From: Roseobacter sp.
Lineage (GTDB): Bacteria > Pseudomonadota > Alphaproteobacteria > Rhodobacterales > Rhodobacteraceae
DNA: 20,528 nt
Assembly: GCA_024636425.1 (NCBI GenBank)
Contig: JAGXHB010000095.1
Coordinates: 1-20,528, forward strand
Direction: 5' to 3'
Shown: in pieces, positions 8,052-14,265 of the stretch
Layout of the letters: each line of letters begins with the position of its first letter
Position numbering within the stretch: position 1 is the first letter of the stretch
Translations under genes and position numbers: made by a program
Notes under the pieces: generated by a model
Told to the model about the DNA's origin: nothing
Seen by the model: the letters and a program-made list of their open reading frames with translations, nothing else
Database searches by the model: none

Positions 8052-9044
8052 GTGATTGATCCGCGATTGCTGCTGGCGCTTGACGGCGATGCCCTCGACC
8101 TGCCGGACGAGGGAATGATTGCCGTTTTCCAGCCGCCCCGTGATGCCGACTTGCCCGGTCTGGACAAAGACCGCGTTCAGATCATCCAGGATTTCAAACC
8201 AGACTACGACGCGTGGTCCGCGCGTGGCTACAATGTGGTCCGCCATATCAAGGACCGGTATGCCGCTTGCATCGTGTGCCTGCCGCGCGCCAAAGCCGAA
8301 GCGCGTGCGATGATTGCCGACGCCTGCGAAGTCTGCGACGGCATCGTGGTCATCGACGGTCAGAAGACCGATGGCATCGACAGCATCCTGCGCGAAGTGC
8401 GCGACCGGGTTACCATATCCGGCCCTATCTCGAAGGCGCATGGCAAAATGTTCTGGATCGCCGCACCTGCGGCGGATTTCTTTGTCGACTGGAAACAAGG
8501 ACCGGCGCTGACTGATGGCGGGTTCTGGACCGCTCCGGGGGTCTTTTCGGCGGATGGCGTTGATCTTGCATCGGCCTTGCTGGTGGATGCGCTGCCTGAA
8601 AAGCTTGGGGCAGAGGTTGCCGATCTGGGGGCAGGCTGGGGTTTTCTGTCAGCGCATGTGCTGACACGCGACACGGTGGAAAAGCTTTATGTCGTCGAAG
8701 CGGGGCATATGTCGCTTGAATGCGCGCGCCGCAACGTCAGCGACGACCGGGCCGAGTTTTTGTGGGAAGACGCAACCGATTGGCAACCGCCGCACAGGTT
8801 GGACGCTGTCGTGATGAACCCGCCCTTTCACACGGGCCGCGCAGCGGAGCCGCAGATCGGTCAGGCTTTTGTGGCTGCCGCAGCAAGGATCCTGTCGACA
8901 CAGGGAAAACTTTGGATGGTGGCGAACCGTCATTTGCCCTATGAGGCCGAGCTGAAGACCCGTTTCGCCCACGTAGAGGAAATCGGTGGGGATGCGCGCT
9001 TCAAACTTTTCCATGCGGCCCGGCCTTTGCGCCAGCGGCGCTAG
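8052..9044 (+). CDS. RsmC/RlmG-like class I methyltransferase (rRNA guanine-N2)
   Basis: 330-residue SAM-dependent methyltransferase with the two-domain plan of RsmC: a degenerate N-terminal methyltransferase-like half (about 1-150) and a catalytic C-terminal half. Motif I is DLGAGWG (191-197), an acidic motif II lies near VVEAG, and the catalytic NPPFH (256-260) is characteristic of N2-guanine and N6-adenine methyltransferases of the RsmC/RlmG group. In E. coli, RsmC makes m2G1207 of 16S rRNA, but the exact target here is inferred. The start is a GTG at 8052, three bases after the clpS stop. The only upstream purine-rich sequence is the end of clpS (AAAGAAGAA), consistent with translational coupling. 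Confidence 0.85.
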   Translation: MIDPRLLLALDGDALDLPDEGMIAVFQPPRDADLPGLDKDRVQIIQDFKPDYDAWSARGYNVVRHIKDRYAACIVCLPRAKAEARAMIADACEVCDGIVVIDGQKTDGIDSILREVRDRVTISGPISKAHGKMFWIAAPAADFFVDWKQGPALTDGGFWTAPGVFSADGVDLASALLVDALPEKLGAEVADLGAGWGFLSAHVLTRDTVEKLYVVEAGHMSLECARRNVSDDRAEFLWEDATDWQPPHRLDAVVMNPPFHTGRAAEPQIGQAFVAAAARILSTQGKLWMVANRHLPYEAELKTRFAHVEEIGGDARFKLFHAARPLRQRR

Positions 9045-9076
9045 CACGGGTCCGCCTTCAAAAGGAAATCACCTTC

Positions 9077-9877
9077 ATGTCTTTTTCGATCACTGGCAAA
9101 ACCATCATTGTCACGGGTGCCGCAAACGGTATTGGTCTGGCCATCGCACGTCAGTTTGCCGACAAGGGGGCCAATGTGATGTGTGTGGACACCGACGAAA
9201 AGGCGCTGGCCGAGGAACTGGGCGATGCGCGCGACGAAGGAAACATCCGCTTTTTCGCGGGCGACCTGCGTCAGCGGTTGACCATCGCGAACCTTGTGTC
9301 TGCAACCATTGATGCCTTCGACGAGGTTGATGTGCTGGTCAACGCCTCGCGGCATTTTTTGCCGACGGATGCGCTGGACGGCGACGACACCAGCGTCGAG
9401 ACGTTGTGGCAGGAAAACGTGATGACCGCGCTGCAACTGACCCAGCAGGTCGCCAAGCGGATGATAAAGCAGGCCGAGGGCCAAACCGATGGTACCGTCG
9501 GCAGTATCATTAACCTCAGCTCGATCACGTCGCGCCATACCCGGCCCGAACTGATGGCCTATTCAATGGCCGCTGCAGCGCTTGAACAGATGACACGGTC
9601 CATGGCCCTGACGCTTGCTCCGCACAGGATCCGGGTCAACGCCGTGGCCTTTGGATCGGTGATGAGCGCGTCGCTGAAGGCGTCTGTGGCGGATAACCGG
9701 GAATGGCGTGATGATATCCGCGGTCATACCCCGCTCGGGCGTATTGCTTCGCCCACGGAATTGACCGACACGATCCAGTATCTGGCCGCCGACAGTTCAA
9801 GCTTCATGACCGGCGAGGTGATTGTCGTGGACGGTGGGCGGTCGTTGCTGGATGCCGCCGGAGCGCCCGCGCATTAA
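9077..9877 (+). CDS. SDR-family (short-chain dehydrogenase fold) protein lacking the catalytic lysine
   Basis: 266-residue Rossmann-fold protein of the classical SDR group. The cofactor loop TGAANGIG (13-20) is intact, and Asp38 after beta-2 suggests NAD(H) preference. Ser149 (NLSSITS), Tyr162 and Asn114 are present. However, the YxxxK motif reads Y-S-M-A-A, so the position of the essential lysine (166) is alanine, and the usual NNAG is NASR (89-92). The C-terminal GEVIVVDGG is family-typical. It may therefore bind a dinucleotide without normal oxidoreductase activity, or use another base. AAAAGGAAA precedes the ATG. It ends 94 bases before hemF on the same strand; the functional link to haem synthesis is only positional. 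The substrate is unknown. Confidence 0.88.
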   Translation: MSFSITGKTIIVTGAANGIGLAIARQFADKGANVMCVDTDEKALAEELGDARDEGNIRFFAGDLRQRLTIANLVSATIDAFDEVDVLVNASRHFLPTDALDGDDTSVETLWQENVMTALQLTQQVAKRMIKQAEGQTDGTVGSIINLSSITSRHTRPELMAYSMAAAALEQMTRSMALTLAPHRIRVNAVAFGSVMSASLKASVADNREWRDDIRGHTPLGRIASPTELTDTIQYLAADSSSFMTGEVIVVDGGRSLLDAAGAPAH

Positions 9878-9887
9878 GGCGCGGGGC
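9865..9887 (+). other. GC-rich hairpin spanning the SDR stop codon
   Basis: GCCCGCGC (9865-9872) can pair with GCGCGGGGC (9879-9887) with one bulged G; the loop ATTAAG contains the TAA stop. There is no following T-run, so it is not a standard intrinsic terminator. It could slow polymerase or protect a 3' end. Confidence 0.3.
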
Positions 9888-9896
9888 CTGCATTGA

Positions 9897-9961
9897 CCTT
9901 CCCCTGCTGAAAGATGCAGATTGCCCCAGACATCGCGCAGCACGCGACCCACAGGGGAAGG
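9897..9961 (+). promoter_or_regulatory. Candidate structured leader that could mask the hemF ribosome-binding site
   Basis: A perfect 10-base inverted repeat, CCTTCCCCTG (9897-9906) and CAGGGGAAGG (9952-9961), brackets the leader. The right arm is the purine-rich Shine-Dalgarno region 10 bases before the hemF ATG (9972), so pairing would hide it. Inside the 45-base loop a second perfect stem, TCGCG/CGCGA (9933-9937 and 9943-9947), is possible. It only matters if transcription starts upstream of 9897, for example by read-through from the SDR gene; that is not known. Confidence 0.4.
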
Positions 9962-9971
9962 CATCGACATT

Positions 9972-10880
9972 ATGACAGACAATTTCGAGACGGATAACTT
10001 CGAGGGGGAGAAATCCCGCGCTGCCGTGTGGTTTCGCGACCTCCGCGATCAGATCGTGACAGCCTTTGAAGCGCTGGAAGACGGCCACGATGCCGGCCCT
10101 CTGACGGATGCGGCACCGGGCCGTTTCGAAGTGACCGAGACCCATCGCAGCAGCGACGACGGGTCAGACGCGGGGGGCGGCCTGATGAGCGTGATGCGCG
10201 GGGGCCGTGTGTTCGAAAAAGTGGGCGTGAATATCTCGACTGTTTATGGCACGCTGGGGGAACGTGCGCAGATGGCGATGGCCGCGCGCAAAGGTATTCC
10301 GGGCATGGCCGATGACCCGCGGTTCTGGGCGTCGGGCATCAGCCTTGTGGCGCATATGCAAAATCCGCACGCCCCGGCGGTGCATATGAATACCCGCATG
10401 TTCTGGACCCCGCATGCATGGTGGTTCGGCGGCGGATCGGATCTGAACCCCTGCATCGAATATGTAGAGGACACCGCGCATTTTCACGATCAGCAAAAGG
10501 CGCATCTGGATCCGCATGGTGCCGAATTCTACCCCAAACTCAAAGCCTGGGCCGACGAATATTTTTATATCCCGCACCGGCACCGCGCCCGTGGCGTGGG
10601 GGGCATCTTCATGGATGACCACTGTACCGGCGACTGGGAAGCGGATTTCACACTGACCCAGGATATCGGCCGCGCATTTCTGCCCGCCTATGTACCGTTG
10701 GTGCAGAAGCGCAAGGTGCAGGAGTGGTCAGAGGCCGACAAGGATGCGCAGCTCGTGCATCGCGGGCTCTATGCAGAGTATAATCTGGTCTATGACCGGG
10801 GGACGAAATTCGGGCTTGAGACCGGGCATGACGCCAATGCCGTGCTGATGAGCCTTCCACCCTTGGCGAAATGGGTGTGA
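9972..10880 (+). CDS. hemF: Aerobic coproporphyrinogen III oxidase
   Basis: 302-residue oxygen-dependent oxidase that converts coproporphyrinogen III to protoporphyrinogen IX by two oxidative decarboxylations, a late step of haem and chlorophyll synthesis in the cytoplasm. Family signatures are clear: APAVHMNTRMFW (His138), WWFGGGSDLNP (about 150-160), HRHRARGVGGIFMDD (about 203-216) and AEYNLVYDRGTKFGL. It ends soon after LPPLAKWV, which is shorter at the C-terminus than E. coli HemF as I remember it, although the total length is similar. The ATG at 9972 is preferred to an in-frame TTG at 9921, because homology-like sequence begins after 9972 and GGGGAAGG is upstream. It lies within 3 kb of hemC and hemE. 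Confidence 0.96.
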   Translation: MTDNFETDNFEGEKSRAAVWFRDLRDQIVTAFEALEDGHDAGPLTDAAPGRFEVTETHRSSDDGSDAGGGLMSVMRGGRVFEKVGVNISTVYGTLGERAQMAMAARKGIPGMADDPRFWASGISLVAHMQNPHAPAVHMNTRMFWTPHAWWFGGGSDLNPCIEYVEDTAHFHDQQKAHLDPHGAEFYPKLKAWADEYFYIPHRHRARGVGGIFMDDHCTGDWEADFTLTQDIGRAFLPAYVPLVQKRKVQEWSEADKDAQLVHRGLYAEYNLVYDRGTKFGLETGHDANAVLMSLPPLAKWV

Positions 10881-10892
10881 CACGAGGCTAAC

Positions 10893-10916
10893 GGGCGGGG
10901 GGGCCAGCCCCCGTCC
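10893..10916 (+). terminator. Candidate hemF terminator / 3'-end hairpin
   Basis: Stem of nine pairs (one G-U), arms 10893-10901 and 10908-10916, with loop GGCCAG, 12 bases after the hemF stop. A T-rich stretch (ATTTATTT, 10933-10940) follows only after a gap, so termination strength is uncertain. Confidence 0.4.
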
Positions 10917-10953
10917 TGCGGACTCCCCCGGGATTTATTTCCATTTGGAACGG

Positions 10954-10991
10954 ACAAAGAAAAGCCCCCCTGCCGGTTCTGGCAGAGGGGC
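10954..10991 (-). terminator. Rho-independent terminator of the fasciclin gene
   Basis: On the minus strand, an 11-pair stem with a single mismatch (arms 10981-10991 and 10964-10974, loop of 6) is followed directly by TTTTCTTTGT. It begins 30 bases after the fasciclin gene stop, a standard intrinsic terminator. Confidence 0.85.
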
Positions 10992-11021
10992 GATCGGTCA
11001 GACAGATGTCTGCGGGCAGAT

Positions 11022-11594
11022 TTACTGCATTGGCAGCATGACGCCGTCGACCACATGGATCACGCCGTTTGACTGCTGAACGTCAGCAATGGTTACGGTT
11101 GCGGCGTTACCGTTTTCATCGGTTACCAGAATGGTGCCATCATCGGCAAAGGATGCCTGCAACGTGCAGCCGCCCAATGTCGGAATCGGGTGCTCACCAC
11201 CGTCGTCCTCGATCATGCCGCCAAGGGCTTCGGACATCACGGCCTGGTCCACGACGTGACAGGTCAGGATCTGGGTCAGCAGTTCCTTGTTCTCGGGTTC
11301 TAGCAGCATTTCGACTGTACCGGCTTCAAGACGGTCGAACGCATCGTTGGTGGGGGCAAACACGGTAAACGGCCCTTCACCGGACAGCGTTTCGGCCAGA
11401 CCGGCCGCCTGTACGGCAGCAACCAGCGTGGTGTGGTCTGCGGAATTCACGGCATTTTCCACGATGTTCTTGTCAGCAAACATCTCTGCACCACCGACCA
11501 TGGGGTTCTTCATGGAATGGGCATCGGCAAAGGCTGCCCCGGCTGTCAAAGCCAAAGCTGCGGTTGCTGTCATCATCTTTTTAGCGAAAGTCAT
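11022..11594 (-). CDS. Secreted fasciclin (FAS1) domain protein
   Basis: 190 residues: a signal peptide (about 1-23, AAFA then DAHS) and a single FAS1/beta-Ig-h3 domain. The conserved H1 box is FTVFAPTNDAFDRL (76-89) and the H2 box is GVIHVVDGVMLP (177-188). FAS1 domains are extracytoplasmic adhesion or binding modules; the bacterial ligand is usually unknown. Two cysteines (C112, C143) could form a disulfide. AGGAG lies 7 bases before the ATG, which fixes the start; an open extension to 11636 precedes the signal peptide and is discarded. A strong terminator follows. It sits 104 bases downstream of hemC on the same strand, with no evident role in haem synthesis. Confidence 0.93.
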   Translation of the reverse strand: MTFAKKMMTATAALALTAGAAFADAHSMKNPMVGGAEMFADKNIVENAVNSADHTTLVAAVQAAGLAETLSGEGPFTVFAPTNDAFDRLEAGTVEMLLEPENKELLTQILTCHVVDQAVMSEALGGMIEDDGGEHPIPTLGGCTLQASFADDGTILVTDENGNAATVTIADVQQSNGVIHVVDGVMLPMQ

Positions 11595-11698
11595 GATATA
11601 CTCCTGAGTTTCTTCACATCGACCATTGTCGGTCATGCTTCATACAACGGCGGAGCAGGTCATATAGTTTCAAATTCTTTCGCGATTCTGGGCGAAAG

Positions 11699-12652
11699 TT
11701 ATGTGGTGGCGTGCCAGTCGAAGAAATGTGGACCTGCCTGCGACAGCAGTTCTTCGGCCAGATCCACGCCCATTTGACCACCATCGGAAATCGGGCCGGT
11801 GCGGTGCCCGGCGATCACTTCGGACCCGTCGGGCCTGAGCACCTCGCCGCGCAGGTACAGCGTATCGCCGTCAAGCGTGGCGAGCCCGGCGATGGGGGTT
11901 TCGCACGATCCGTCGAGCGTCAGCAGGAAGGCGCGTTCAGCGGTCAGGCGTTGGCCTGTGGCGGTGTCATGGATGGCTGCCAGCATCGCCTCGGTTTCAA
12001 GATCGCCAGCGCGGCGTTCGATACCGATCGCCCCTTGCGCCACGGCGGGCAGCATGTCGGTATCGTTGATGGGTGTGGCCGGTACATGTTCCATGCCCAG
12101 CCGGTTCAGCCCCGCGATTGCCAGAAAGGTGCATTCGGCCACGCCGTCTGCGAGCTTCTTCAAACGAGTCTGGACGTTGCCACGAAATTCGACGACCTGC
12201 AGATCGGGCCGCTTGTGCAGCAGTTGCGCCCGGCGGCGCAAGCTGGAGGTGCCGACCACCGCACCCTCTTCAAGCTGGTCGAGGGCTGAAAGCGTAGAGG
12301 CGATGAATGCATCACGCGGATCTTCGCGCGGCAGATAGGTGTCGAGCAGCAGGCCGCCGGGTTGCAAAGTCGGCATGTCCTTCATCGAGTGCACTGCGAT
12401 GTCGATCTTGCCCGCCAGCAGATCTTCTTCGATTTCACGGGTAAAGAGCCCTTTGCCGCCGATTTCCTTGAGCGGGCGATCCTGGATCGCGTCTCCGGTC
12501 ACTTTGATCACCACGATCTCGAAGGCCGCTTGCGGAAGCTCGAAGGCGGCAGCCAGCCGCGCGCGCGTCTCGTAGGCCTGGGCGAGGGCGAGGGGGGAGC
12601 CACGGGTGCCGATGCGCATCGGATTTTCGGGGGTGGGCAAGGTCAGGGTCAT
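11699..12652 (-). CDS. hemC: Porphobilinogen deaminase (hydroxymethylbilane synthase)
   Basis: 317-residue cytoplasmic enzyme that condenses four porphobilinogen units into hydroxymethylbilane. MRIGTRGSPLALAQA opens the catalytic core. Catalytic Asp92 lies in HSMKDMP, arginine-rich substrate-binding stretches are TSSLRRRAQ and EFRGNVQTRL, and Cys250 in LDGSCETPIAG attaches the dipyrromethane cofactor. The start at 12652 has AAAGAGAA 5 bases upstream; Met12 is an alternative. The gene is divergent from hemE with a 109-base gap containing a long inverted repeat. Confidence 0.96.
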   Translation of the reverse strand: MTLTLPTPENPMRIGTRGSPLALAQAYETRARLAAAFELPQAAFEIVVIKVTGDAIQDRPLKEIGGKGLFTREIEEDLLAGKIDIAVHSMKDMPTLQPGGLLLDTYLPREDPRDAFIASTLSALDQLEEGAVVGTSSLRRRAQLLHKRPDLQVVEFRGNVQTRLKKLADGVAECTFLAIAGLNRLGMEHVPATPINDTDMLPAVAQGAIGIERRAGDLETEAMLAAIHDTATGQRLTAERAFLLTLDGSCETPIAGLATLDGDTLYLRGEVLRPDGSEVIAGHRTGPISDGGQMGVDLAEELLSQAGPHFFDWHATT

Positions 12653-12656
12653 GAAA

Positions 12657-12738
12657 TTCTCTTTGGTCGTGTCAATTTTATCTGACAATGCGGCACCTGC
12701 GGCTTGACTTCCAGCCCTTACATCTTGACCAAAGAGAA
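12657..12738. repeat. 12-bp inverted repeat in the hemC/hemE divergent control region
   Basis: TTCTCTTTGGTC (12657-12668) and its perfect complement GACCAAAGAGAA (12727-12738) flank the intergenic centre. Each divergent transcript therefore carries GACCAAAGAGAA in its leader: 5 bases before the hemC ATG, where it is the Shine-Dalgarno region, and 23 bases before the hemE ATG. Several TTGAC/GTCAA hexamers (12673, 12703, 12726) could serve as -35 boxes. This could be a shared operator or a common mRNA element. Confidence 0.6.
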
Positions 12739-12761
12739 AAGATTTTAAGCAAGGACATTCC

Positions 12762-13811
12762 ATGGCGCAGACCATAGCCCCGACCAAAACCATATTGCGC
12801 GCCCTGGCGGGTGAGACTTTGCCGACACCGCCGATCTGGATGATGCGTCAGGCGGGGCGCTATTTGCCCGAATACAAGGCCACCCGCGCGCAAGCCGGCG
12901 ATTTCCTGTCGCTTTGTTATAACCCCGATCTGGCGACGGAAGTGACGTTGCAGCCGATCCGGCGGTATGGCTTTGACGCGGCTATCCTTTTTGCCGACAT
13001 CCTGCTGGTGCCGCAGGCTTTGGGGGCGGATTTGTGGTTCGTCACCGGCGAAGGGCCACGTTTGTCCACTGTGACGACGCAGGCCGATTTCGACAAGCTG
13101 AAGCCCGTCGAGGATATTCACGAGACGCTGAACCCGATTTATCAGACGGTCCGCAATCTTGCTGGGGCTTTGCCGCCCGAGACCACGCTGATCGGCTTTG
13201 CCGGAGCCCCCTGGACCGTGGCAACATACATGATTGCGGGGCAGGGGACCAAAGATCAGGGGCCTGCGCACCAGTTGCGGATCGACGACAATCCGCTGTT
13301 TGAAGCTTTGCTGAACCTGATCACGAAAGCGACCATCGAATATATGTCTGCGCAGATTGACGCCGGTGCTGAGGTGATGAAGATTTTTGACAGCTGGGCG
13401 GGGTCACTGTCGGGCGACGCCTTCCAGAAATACGCGCTGGAACCCGCGCGCGAGATCACGCAGGAACTGAAGAAGCGCCACCCCGGTATTCCGATCATCG
13501 GTTTCCCGCGCGAGGCGGGAGATAAGTATATCGGTTTCCACAAGGCGACGGGCGTGGATTGCGTGGCGCTGGACAACTCAGTTGCCGCTGATTGGGCCGC
13601 TGCGCATGTGCAGGTCGATGGCTGCGTCCAGGGCAACCTTGCGTCCAGCCATATGGTCACGGGCGGGCAGGCGCTGGTTGACGAGACACGCAGCATCGTC
13701 AAAGCCTTTTCCAAAGGGCCGCATATCTTCAATCTGGGGCACGGGATCACGCCTGATGCCGATCCTGACAACGTTCAGTTGATGATTGATACCGTGCGCA
13801 ACGCAGGTTGA
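12762..13811 (+). CDS. hemE: Uroporphyrinogen decarboxylase
   Basis: 349-residue cytoplasmic enzyme that removes four acetate carboxyls from uroporphyrinogen III to give coproporphyrinogen III, the substrate of HemF encoded nearby. Signature PIWMMRQAGRYLPEY is at about 24-38, the catalytic Asp79 in LFADILLVPQ, GFAGAPWTVATYM in the middle and IIGFPREAG near residue 245. Length is normal. AAGGAC lies 6 bases before the ATG. The divergent arrangement with hemC suggests coordinated control of the pathway. It is followed by a CAU tRNA gene. Confidence 0.97.
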   Translation: MAQTIAPTKTILRALAGETLPTPPIWMMRQAGRYLPEYKATRAQAGDFLSLCYNPDLATEVTLQPIRRYGFDAAILFADILLVPQALGADLWFVTGEGPRLSTVTTQADFDKLKPVEDIHETLNPIYQTVRNLAGALPPETTLIGFAGAPWTVATYMIAGQGTKDQGPAHQLRIDDNPLFEALLNLITKATIEYMSAQIDAGAEVMKIFDSWAGSLSGDAFQKYALEPAREITQELKKRHPGIPIIGFPREAGDKYIGFHKATGVDCVALDNSVAADWAAAHVQVDGCVQGNLASSHMVTGGQALVDETRSIVKAFSKGPHIFNLGHGITPDADPDNVQLMIDTVRNAG

Positions 13812-13828
13812 TGTCACAAGATTGGCTT

Positions 13829-13849
13829 TTGGCCCTTGACGGGGGCCAA
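13829..13849 (+). other. Hairpin after hemE whose loop contains the tRNA -35 box
   Basis: TTGGCCC (13829-13835) and GGGCCAA (13843-13849) form a perfect 7-pair stem; the loop TTGACGG holds the -35 hexamer of the tRNA promoter. An overlapping alternative stem GCCCTTG/CAAGGGC (13832-13838 and 13847-13853) also exists. There is no T-run, so intrinsic termination of hemE is doubtful. Confidence 0.35.
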
Positions 13850-13864
13850 GGGCTGTCATACTCG
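13836..13864 (+). promoter_or_regulatory. Promoter of the CAU tRNA gene
   Basis: TTGACG (13836-13841), a 17-base spacer and a weak -10 TACTCG (13859-13864) lie 10 bases upstream of the mature tRNA 5' end. The strong -35 followed by a G-run resembles stable-RNA promoters of Rhodobacteraceae as I remember them. Confidence 0.5.
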
Positions 13865-13874
13865 AAGCGCCGAT

Positions 13875-13951
<77 letters not shown>

Positions 13952-14164
13952 TCCTTTCCCGCGATTTAAGAAGCCGGTGCAGACATATCAGCGCAAAGTT
14001 GATCGAACGAGTGCGCTATTGCAATATAGTGCAATCCGCCCCGATTTGATTTGACGGTTACATTGTCGGGGCCGCTATTCTGCAAGAAAATGCAGTTTTA
14101 TCAGGTTTTTGGGTCCAGCGGTCAGCCCGTCCAATGATAACATCCTGAAAAAAGGCTTCGAAAA

Positions 14165-14170
14165 TATAAT
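14165..14170 (+). promoter_or_regulatory. Candidate -10 box of the TRAP operon promoter
   Basis: Perfect TATAAT, 101 bases upstream of the dctP1 ATG. The -35 position (about 14141-14148) shows no TTGACA-like hexamer, as in activator-dependent promoters. The predicted start of transcription falls at the edge of the inverted repeat at 14178. Confidence 0.45.
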
Positions 14171-14177
14171 GACAAGG

Positions 14178-14198
14178 ATTGTTAGATGGCCTAACAAT
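14178..14198. promoter_or_regulatory. Operator-like inverted repeat upstream of the TRAP operon
   Basis: Perfect 8-base arms ATTGTTAG (14178-14185) and CTAACAAT (14191-14198) around a 5-base centre. It begins 8 bases after the TATAAT box, the classical position of a repressor site. The regulator family cannot be assigned, and no regulator gene is in the window. Confidence 0.5.
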
Positions 14199-14265
14199 AT
14201 GTCGCAGGGAACGTGACGTCACTTGATCAAATTCAGGGGCGCATGTTTTAGGGGAGGAAAAATCA

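Larger units (their letters stand above)
13952..14265. other. 314-base non-coding region between the tRNA and the TRAP operon
   Basis: No gene is seen. It is AT-richer than its surroundings and full of small dyads: ATTGCA/TGCAAT (14018-14035), a weak CTGCA/TGCAG hairpin followed by TTTTA (14080-14100), a TATAAT box at 14165, an inverted repeat at 14178-14198, and palindromes GTGACGTCAC (14213-14222) and TTGATCAA (14223-14230). The last 100 bases are most likely the control region of dctP1. Confidence 0.6.

Noticed and set aside
14223..14230. TTGATCAA as an FNR/FnrL site
   Set aside because: The FNR consensus needs TTGAT-N4-ATCAA; here the half-sites overlap with no spacer.
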